This document shows, in pieces, positions 57,011 to 64,000 of a stretch of DNA of 64,000 nt. The position numbers and the translations under genes are program-made. Position 1 is the first letter of the stretch. Each line of letters starts with the position of its first letter. The stretch is from Ottelia alismoides (lineage: Eukaryota > Streptophyta > Magnoliopsida > Alismatales > Hydrocharitaceae): the NCBI GenBank assembly GCA_037367405.1, contig JAZKJV010008878.1, positions 434,001 through 498,000 of the forward strand. Reading direction: 5' to 3'. Under the pieces are notes generated by a model. It saw nothing but the letters and a program-made list of their open reading frames with translations. It had not been told where the DNA came from and made no database searches.

Positions 57011-57326
57011 TAGAACATGGAAAGGTCGATAAGATTAGTCAGTATGTGTACTAGTTGGTTAGTCATCTCCTGGTCTGATCGAGATGACATGGCTCTGAAT
57101 GAGAACCATTTATTAGTCATCAAATTTATTGTTCGCAGATTATTTGATATTTGCTTTTTCTCTTCTTGGGATATACATGAAAATTAATGAAATTGGTGAC
57201 ATCTGTGGTACTTGAATCTGAATGTCATATTTCCCTTCTCGGACTCACGACAAGTCAGAAGACTACCACTATCGGAGAACTTAATGCGATCGGAATTGAA
57301 ATACTGCGAATGTGTGTATCGGGGTA
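57011..57326 (-). other. GYP1 leader; gag deleted
   Basis: Only about 315 bases separate the protease from the primer site, where a chromovirus normally has a gag of more than 1 kb. No Gag or zinc-knuckle text is seen. Confidence 0.7.
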
Positions 57327-57343
57327 CCACTGCTCTGATACCA
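57327..57343 (-). other. GYP1 primer-binding site
   Basis: The element strand reads tggtatcagagcagtgg three bases inside the 5' LTR end; it is complementary to initiator Met-tRNA in plant Ty3 elements. Confidence 0.88.
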
Positions 57344-57346
57344 AAC

Positions 57347-59664
57347 TGTGAACCCCCGAGGATCCGGGTACCCGTTTACACACATTTCGCGTTACAACAT
57401 TCATTCGTATTAGATCGCATAAGCTATAGAAAATCTGAGAAATTTTTCTCGCGGTTAATTTTCTACATGACATTCATATCCACAATAATAACCATAATTT
57501 AATAGAGACAATTGGCATCAAAATCTTATTTCATTAATTTCCATATGATTTTACAACATGTACAATGTCTGCTAGTACATACAACATCCCAAAAATTTGA
57601 CTGAAGAGAAGAAGCATTTTACAATATCAATTGAATTAAAAACTGTAACAAAAATCACATACCGTCTGGTATAGACCTTGTCTACTGGAACCATGTATAG
57701 TTATTGAACAGTAGGTTGTTTTCCTGCCAAGCATGTTAGGAAAGAAGAGGCGTCAGCGGGCGCTGGTACCTCCCAAAAACTTATAAAATAACAGACATTT
57801 ACTATTTTCAAAAGAAAGCAAGTAGAGAGGCAAGAACAACTCAAATTAATTGTGATTTCATTTCTACTTGCAAATGTAAAAGGTTTCCAGATTTCTAGTA
57901 AGCACATCTCATGATCAGCCCTTATCCCAACATTTCCCACGTAAGCATATATCTATGGTAACTCATTGATCATAAGTATATTTTTTTTTCATATTACTTA
58001 GAGATCATATTTATGGATTTTGATGATGGGAAAGATGAGATGAGAAGATATTATGATTTATTAAATTCTTAAGTCTAGTGGATAGTCTGTGGTCTTGATT
58101 CTTGTGATACCTCACACTATGACTCTAAAACTTGGAGAATGTCTTAGGGTTGGGGTGCCTCCGTAGGCATGCGGTATTGTATAATGCATCCTAACTAAGT
58201 TCCCAACACGTCCACTAGCTTAATGGATTTTCGAATCAGATAATCGTCTTTTCCATTTACTCAACTTTAATTGTAATCCCTTAAAACCTTAAGTGCAACT
58301 GTCTCAGATGTAACTCTAGATGATGTGGATATAGAGATGGATGATCTGGATGTAGAATCAATCCCTTCAAACCTCAGTGCAACAGTCTCAAATGTAACTC
58401 TAGATGATGAAAATATAGATATGGATAATCTGGATAGAACTCAAGCGGTGAAGAAGCCAACAAAAGGGGTCTTCCGTCTCGCCCCCTAATTGGAAGGACA
58501 GTCCAATAGAGGGATAGATCTTACTCCCAAACTACGCCACTGAGACGGGTGAGAGGGACTTCCCGGAAAAGTCACTCTAGAAAAACAGCCCGACCAGTAA
58601 CGGACAACCGAGCTCGTACGTAAAACTGAAAAACCAGGATCTCCCGCTTGGGCATCCTAAAAGACAGGGTCAGCGGAACTGGTCTAAAGTCTGGATCCCA
58701 ACGAGGCGTAAAAACACTGCGAGCTCGCGTAAAAACCATAGAGGACTGAAATCCTAGACCCGCGCACTTAGCGACTGCTGCCCTAACTGGGCTTCCTATT
58801 CTCCCGCCCAGTTGAGGGTCACCGCGCCCTCGCACAATCAGGTGAAAGGGCCACCATGATTGGCACTTATTGAAATGAATTCAAAATCAGCCCACTTATT
58901 TAGTTAATCAATCCCTTCACACTCTTCTCTGTGTTTATCCTTTTAGATCTAGGTACTTGGTAACCACTTATGTATATATCCCAACACCCTTGATCTCTTT
59001 TGGGCCTGTTTGGTTGTAGGGTTGGGCAGGGTTGGGTTGGGCTGGGTTGGGCTGGGTGAATAGTAATCTGTGAGGAGAAAGTACCCTTGTGAATAGTAAC
59101 CAGGGTTGGGCCAACCCTGCCCAACCCTGCAACCAAACAGTAAGAGTTAGCACTATTGAGAGTTAAGCAATATAATTGTCTAGAAATTTCCAAGATGTTG
59201 ATGCTTATACTAATGGAAGTAGATTACTAAGTTTACACAGACTTTTGAACGCAAGTGGGGTCCATCCATAGCTCTTATTTATATTATTACGTACCAACTT
59301 TAAGTTGTTTCCTATCTGCTGTGTGAACTCACCTCTCTTGCTAGAAAATGATCCTAGTTTTAATGAGGAAAAGAGGTTGCCAATATATATATATATATTC
59401 ATGACCTTTCTTGATTTCTAATAATATCTTGGGATCATATTTTGATAATGAAGGTCACCACTGGTAGTAAAACTCAACTTATATTACATCTTATTTGGAA
59501 GTTTTGCTTATCACCACTATTAATAAGATATGATCTACGGGTCAGCAATTGTTTTGGAATAGTTGAGACTACACGTCATGAATAAAGACTATAAGTGTCT
59601 TAATGAGCTGGAAATTTGAAATATATCTTCTATCATAGGATAAATAAAATTTTGATATAATCAC
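57347..59664 (-). repeat. GYP1 5' LTR, 3' portion, cut by COP8
   Basis: It starts tgtgaacccccgagg and aligns with the 3' LTR from 48351. It lacks the RTE but has the extra MITE3. At 59664 (...gatataatcac) it is interrupted by COP8; the 3' LTR continues cattgtttaattc at the same point. The remainder lies beyond the window. Confidence 0.9.
59002..59140. mobile_element. MITE3: Tourist-like MITE in the GYP1 5' LTR
   Basis: 139 bp, beginning gggcctgtttggttgtaggg; the reverse complement of its right end is ctgtttggttgcagggttgg, so nearly 30-base inverted repeats extend inward. It is absent from the 3' LTR (ctcttttattaagagttagc near 50437-50456), showing a later insertion. Right-terminal bases and one flank of the duplication appear trimmed. 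Confidence 0.85.
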
Positions 59665-59805
59665 TGTTGAGAAACGTGAATGAGATGTTCTATTCCATAG
59701 CCCTAGGCTCTCTTATATAGGAGAGTAGCCTATGGGTAAATTACATAAAGAGAATAACAAGAAAATAAAATAACAAAGAGATACAAAATAGCCTATGCGT
59801 CAACA
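59665..59805 (-). repeat. COP8 3' LTR
   Basis: 141 bp, TGTTGACGCATAGG to CGTTTCTCAACA on the element strand, with the same tatataagagag promoter block as COP2 but without COP2's duplicated terminus. The purine-tract complement ctccccctcaagatgg follows at 59806. Confidence 0.92.
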
Positions 59806-59812
59806 CTCCCCC

Positions 59813-62800
59813 TCAAGATGGAGCATAGATATCAATCATGCTCAGCTTGGACGCACACTTCTGGAATGGGCCTTTAAATAATGCCTTGGTGAAAATATCA
59901 GCAGTCTGATTCTCTGATGTGACGTGAGATGTAGCAATGAACCCCTTCTGAATCATGTCACGTATGTAGTGACAGTCGACCTCAATATGCTTGGTCCTCT
60001 CATGAAAAGCTGGGTTATTTGCAATGAACAAGGCGGCCTGATTGTCACATTCCAACCTCATAGGAAGAGGTATGTCAATACATAGGTCTGCAAGTAAGGA
60101 TTTTACCCACATCATTTCTGTGCTCGCCTGGGCCATAGCCCTATATTCTGATTCAGCACTGGATCTAGCTACTACTGTCTGCTTCTTGCTCTTCCACGAA
60201 ACTAGAGCATCTCCAACATAGACTGCAAACCCTGATGTTGACTTCCTGTCCTTGGGGCATCCTGCATAGTCTGCATCCGCACATCCTGTAACAGAAATCT
60301 CCTTTCCTTTCTTAAATATCAAGCCTGCACCTGGAGATGATTTTAGATATCTCAGAATCATGTGTATGGCATCCATATGGACCTGGCGTGGTTGCTCCAT
60401 GAACTGGCTCACACGACTCACTGCAAACTGTATATCAGGTCTAGTGATAGTGACATACAGTAATTTGCCCACCAGTTCTCTGTACCTTCTCTGATCCACC
60501 TCTTCTGTGTCATCATCATACAGCTTCATGCTAGGGTCCATTGGTGTCGTAGCAGGTCGACACCCTAGCATACCTGTCTCACTCAGTAGATCTGTGACAT
60601 ACTTCCTCTGTGTCATGACTAATCCATTTGGATTTCTAGCAAATTCCAGCCCCAGGAAATATCTAAGGACTCCCAAGTCCTTGGTGACAAACTCGGTCCC
60701 CAGCCTTTCCTTTGCTTGCTTAATGCCTTGGTCATCATCACCTGTAATCAAGATATCATCAACATAAACCATGATTACAATGATACCTCTCGCCGTCTTC
60801 TGCACGAACAAGGAATGATCAGCATTGGAGCGTTTATATCCTTGTTTCTCAAAGAGGTCTGAAAGCTTCTGAAACCATGCTCTGGGGCTCTGCTTAAGAC
60901 CATAGATGGCCTTATGCAATCTGCAAACCTTGGAACACTCCCCCTCAACAGCAAAACCAGGTGGCTGTTGCATATAGACTTCCTCCTGCAAGTCTCCATA
61001 CAAAAATGCATTCTTTACGTCCAGTTGATAGAGTGGCCAGTCTTTTGCAACCGCAACAGATAGCAGGATCCGTAAAGTGGAATGACGCGCCACAGGGGAG
61101 AAGGTGTCTAGGTAATCTACCCCATATGTCTGCGTGAAGCCCCGAGCAACAAGGCGTGCCTTGTACCTGTCAATGGAACCATCTGCATTGTGCTTAACTG
61201 TAAACACCCATTTGTAACTCACCGGGCTAACATCTGGAGGTATAGGAACCAAACTCCAGGTTCCTCTGGACTGAAGTGCCTCCATCTCCTCTTCCATTGC
61301 TAGTCGCCATCTAGCATCCTGCATAGCATCATGATGGTTCCGTGGAATGGCTGTAGCTGAAAGTGCCAATGCAAACGTCCTGAATGGTCCAGATAGCCTC
61401 TCAAACGACACCACTGCTGATACTGGATACTGGACACAGCTTCTCTTCGGCTTCCGTAGAGCGATTGGAATATCTAGGTCCTCTGTGGTATCACCATGCT
61501 CCTGTAATGCACCCTGCTGAGAAATGTCGTCAGATCCATCAACATTAATATTCTCATTACATACCATAGGCGAGCTAGTTGACTGGTCAGGACCATGAGC
61601 TTGATTCGGCCTCCGGATGTAATGGAATGGTAACGGAGGTACTATTGATGGCGGTGGCGGTGGTGGTGGTGGTTCAGATGTTGGTGGCGGTTGTGATGTT
61701 GGTGGTGCCATGAATACAATGTCAGGGGATATAGGTGGCGGCTGCATCTTCCCAGAATCTGAGAAATACATGATGGATTCAAAGAATGTAACATCTGCAC
61801 TGATCATATACCGCCGACGCACAGGGTCAAAACACTTGTACCCCTTTTGAGTTCTGGAGTACCCCACAAAGACACACTTGACAGCTCTAGGAGAGAGCTT
61901 GTCAGAACCGGGCGACAACTGATGGACAAACGCGACTGACCCAAACACACGAGGGGTAAGAGTGAACAGATCCTTGTCAGGATAAATCAGTGAGAAAGGA
62001 ATCTGTTCATTCAAGACAGACGAGGGCATACGATTTATAAGATAACATGCAGTAAGGACTGCATCACCCCAGTATGAATACGGAACATGACTCTGAATGA
62101 GAAGTGACCTTGTGACATCAAGTAGGTGACGATGTTTTCTTTCTGCAACCCCATTTTGTTGAGACGTATGGGCACAGGATGTTTGGTGAACAATTCCTTT
62201 AGAGGAGTAGTAGTTGGCTAGATTATTGGTGCTTAACTCTAAGGCATTGTCACTTCTCATAATTTTGACAGTTGTGGAAAAAACATTCTGAATCTCATTT
62301 AGAAATTGAATAATAATATTTCCAGCTTCAGACTTATTTTTCATTAGAAAAACCCATGATGCTCTTGAGAAATCATCCACAAAAACAATATAAAACCTGT
62401 GCCCCTGATGATCGGGAACACGACTTGGACCCCAGACATCAACATGAAATAACTCAAATTTGGAGTTACTACTCCGACCTTGACTACTGGGAAATGATGA
62501 CCTGTGATGTTTTCCCAACTGACATGCCTCACACTGGATAGGTGTGTGAGAAAAACTATAAGGTAAGACAAGACGCAACTTCTGAAGCGGTAGATGACCA
62601 AAACGCAGATGCCACAGGAGAGAAGATACTTGTCCAGCGGGAGAAGATGTGATTCCGGCAAATGGGGTCTGGTTCAGACGATAGAGGCCTCCTTGCTCAT
62701 AGCCATGACCAATCACGTTGCCCGTACGGATGTCCTGAAAAATCAAAGAAGATGGATCAAAAATAGCTCGACATTGGAGATCCTTCGTAATCTGACTGAT

Positions 62801-64000
62801 TGACAAAAGATTCATAGAAAAATGCGGTGCATGTAAAACATTCTTGAGCTGCATAGAGGATGTCAGTCTAATCTCCCCCTGACCCGTGATGGGGGAATGT
62901 GTGCCATTGGCAATCACTACTGTCCGTCCTGGAGGGATCTGAGTATATCCTGAAAGTAGACTCTGGTCGCCACATAGATGATGTGTAGCGCCTGAGTCCA
63001 TGATCCATGGCAATGTATCCGATCTACTACTATGAAGTGCAAGTGTACTACCTGAAGTATTCGTAGAGGCAGACGCAGAAGCAGAAGCAACAACATCAGT
63101 ATGACTCTCTGTCATCGGTGCTAGGCCAGATGGTGGGATAATGCCCTTGAGGCGGGCAATTAGATCATCAAAACGCTGATCCAGTGAAGCAGCAGAAGGA
63201 GGCTCTATCTGCTCAGCGACTCGTGCAGATGCAGGAAATCCATGCTTTGAGTAGCATGTGTCCTCAGTATGTCCGATGCGGTGACAATATGAGCATGTAG
63301 GCCTAGTGCGACCACCCCTTCCACGGGGAGTACGTCCACGGCCCTGGTAATGAGAACCACGGCCCCTGTTGGCCGCCATGGCTGAGGGATTCTGACTAGT
63401 AGCTGCTGAAGGTACAGTTATCCTACTCAATCTGTGAAAAGCCTCCTCCATGGGAGGAATAGTCGAGTCCGCCAAGATCTGTGAACGTGCGGCCTCATAT
63501 TCTGGATCAAGTGCAGCGAGAAACACACCCACCATCGTTGCATTCCTGTATGTTTTCTGCTGCTCTGGTGTGGCGGTAAGAGGCATGAAGCTATAAAGCT
63601 TCTCAAACATTCCTCTCAAAGATGTATAGAGAGAATGTAACGGACGACCATTCTGTTTTATCGTGAATATATCATGTTGTAGTTGCAGGATCTTCGTCTC
63701 ATTCTTTGCCTGAGAATAGGTCGCTGCGAGGATATCCCACATGTCTTTGGCTGTGGGTTGATGTAGAATGTCATTGGCGATTTCAATAGCCAATGTGCCA
63801 GATAGCCACACCTTGGCATATGCGTCGTCTGCCTCCCATGAGGCATGAACTCCAGTCTTCTCTGCAGGCTCGGGCTCTGTGAGAATATGCTTCTTGCCCG
63901 TGGACTTCATCATACTCATGAACTGCATTGCCCACAGTTCATAGTTCGTACCATCCATCTTGACGATGGGCGCTGGACCACGAAATGCGCCCATAGATGG
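59813..64000 (-). CDS. COP8 gag-pol polyprotein (5' end outside the window)
   Basis: One open frame of more than 1,393 codons, from the window edge to the stop at 59813. By comparison with COP2 (MSESKADIPSMGAFRGP) only about ten N-terminal residues lie outside; the first internal Met is at 63994. Order: Gag capsid; CCHC C-X2-C-X4-H-X4-C (63270-63315); protease MDSGATHHLCG (62970-63003); integrase zinc domain ending CQLGKHH (62500-62530) and core with FHVDVWGPSR and QQNGVAERKHR; proline-rich spacer (61640-61720); RT with YVDDILITG (60740-60770); RNase H with DADYAG (60250-60270) and SSAESEYRAMA. All catalytic motifs are intact, so this copy may be autonomous. Confidence 0.95.
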   Translation of the reverse strand, partial: PSMGAFRGPAPIVKMDGTNYELWAMQFMSMMKSTGKKHILTEPEPAEKTGVHASWEADDAYAKVWLSGTLAIEIANDILHQPTAKDMWDILAATYSQAKNETKILQLQHDIFTIKQNGRPLHSLYTSLRGMFEKLYSFMPLTATPEQQKTYRNATMVGVFLAALDPEYEAARSQILADSTIPPMEEAFHRLSRITVPSAATSQNPSAMAANRGRGSHYQGRGRTPRGRGGRTRPTCSYCHRIGHTEDTCYSKHGFPASARVAEQIEPPSAASLDQRFDDLIARLKGIIPPSGLAPMTESHTDVVASASASASTNTSGSTLALHSSRSDTLPWIMDSGATHHLCGDQSLLSGYTQIPPGRTVVIANGTHSPITGQGEIRLTSSMQLKNVLHAPHFSMNLLSISQITKDLQCRAIFDPSSLIFQDIRTGNVIGHGYEQGGLYRLNQTPFAGITSSPAGQVSSLLWHLRFGHLPLQKLRLVLPYSFSHTPIQCEACQLGKHHRSSFPSSQGRSSNSKFELFHVDVWGPSRVPDHQGHRFYIVFVDDFSRASWVFLMKNKSEAGNIIIQFLNEIQNVFSTTVKIMRSDNALELSTNNLANYYSSKGIVHQTSCAHTSQQNGVAERKHRHLLDVTRSLLIQSHVPYSYWGDAVLTACYLINRMPSSVLNEQIPFSLIYPDKDLFTLTPRVFGSVAFVHQLSPGSDKLSPRAVKCVFVGYSRTQKGYKCFDPVRRRYMISADVTFFESIMYFSDSGKMQPPPISPDIVFMAPPTSQPPPTSEPPPPPPPPSIVPPLPFHYIRRPNQAHGPDQSTSSPMVCNENINVDGSDDISQQGALQEHGDTTEDLDIPIALRKPKRSCVQYPVSAVVSFERLSGPFRTFALALSATAIPRNHHDAMQDARWRLAMEEEMEALQSRGTWSLVPIPPDVSPVSYKWVFTVKHNADGSIDRYKARLVARGFTQTYGVDYLDTFSPVARHSTLRILLSVAVAKDWPLYQLDVKNAFLYGDLQEEVYMQQPPGFAVEGECSKVCRLHKAIYGLKQSPRAWFQKLSDLFEKQGYKRSNADHSLFVQKTARGIIVIMVYVDDILITGDDDQGIKQAKERLGTEFVTKDLGVLRYFLGLEFARNPNGLVMTQRKYVTDLLSETGMLGCRPATTPMDPSMKLYDDDTEEVDQRRYRELVGKLLYVTITRPDIQFAVSRVSQFMEQPRQVHMDAIHMILRYLKSSPGAGLIFKKGKEISVTGCADADYAGCPKDRKSTSGFAVYVGDALVSWKSKKQTVVARSSAESEYRAMAQASTEMMWVKSLLADLCIDIPLPMRLECDNQAALFIANNPAFHERTKHIEVDCHYIRDMIQKGFIATSHVTSENQTADIFTKALFKGPFQKCASKLSMIDIYAPS

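Larger units (their letters stand above)
59665..64000 (-). mobile_element. COP8: apparently intact copia element inserted in the GYP1 5' LTR (runs off the window)
   Basis: 3' LTR, purine tract and a fully open gag-pol frame are present; the 5' LTR is outside. The empty site in the GYP1 3' LTR fixes the junction after ...atataatcac, predicting the duplication ATCAC on the far side. Proteins are nearly identical to COP2 without its patchwork insertion. Confidence 0.93.

Noticed and set aside
48351..59664. The repeat pair as a segmental duplication of host DNA
   Set aside because: The two copies flank a chromovirus pol, with the primer site adjoining one; they are its LTRs.

Overview
This window is nuclear DNA of a flowering plant. 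The evidence is three exons of a plastid-type K+/H+ antiporter with GT-AG splice borders, lying in a dense nest of plant retrotransposons (Ty1/copia with Met-tRNA primer sites, a Ty3 chromovirus, LINE and RTE elements) plus plant-type Tourist and hAT MITEs. No prokaryotic gene, CRISPR array, rRNA or tRNA gene was seen.

The one host gene is on the + strand. Exons at 3817-3897, 28600-28701 and 40565-40642 join in phase 0 into 87 uninterrupted codons of a KEA3-like cation/proton antiporter (CPA2 family). The introns between them are about 24.7 kb and 11.9 kb. The intron after the third exon runs at least 23 kb and leaves the window. Everything else I could identify is intronic transposon material.

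Layout. 1-2838: two abutting LINE fragments (-). About 4190-5462: LINE ORF1-like remnant. 5468-15976: old Ty1/copia COP1 (TSD ATTAT), containing a Tourist-like MITE (10204-15748, TSD TAA), which contains a young copia COP2 (10331-15493, identical LTRs, TSD GATTG). 16010-25480: pieces of an old copia (COP3, -), interrupted by a non-coding LTR element NAR (16935 to about 20005), itself carrying a 1.3-kb ATATCG-rich hAT-like insert, and by an unclassified GC-rich block (21256-25092). 25616-27408: copia LTR, then a diverged chromovirus LTR piece. 27442-27666: hAT MITE in a LINE RT remnant. 30383-31554: larger hAT-like element. 32940-39170: LINE3 split by copia COP5 (33349-38292). 41930-47140: LINE4 split by copia COP6 (42145-45492), which holds a second Tourist MITE. 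47145-48350: copia COP7, interrupted by chromovirus GYP1, which runs from 48351 past the end. GYP1 has a long 3' LTR (48351-53168), a gag-less pol region (53352-57010), a primer site and a 5' LTR from 57347. GYP1 carries an RTE insertion, two MITEs and an apparently intact copia, COP8 (59665 to beyond 64000).

How the parts fit. The duplicated GYP1 LTRs supply empty-site controls that prove several insertions and order them: COP7 is older than GYP1, which is older than RTE, MITE3 and COP8. COP1 is older than its MITE, which is older than COP2. COP8 has one open gag-pol frame and could in principle supply proteins to closely related COP2, whose gag is broken by an in-frame stop inside a patchwork of its own sequence. 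Lineage names below (Ale-like, Tekay/Del-like, Tourist, hAT) are inferred from structure and remembered family features, not from database searches.
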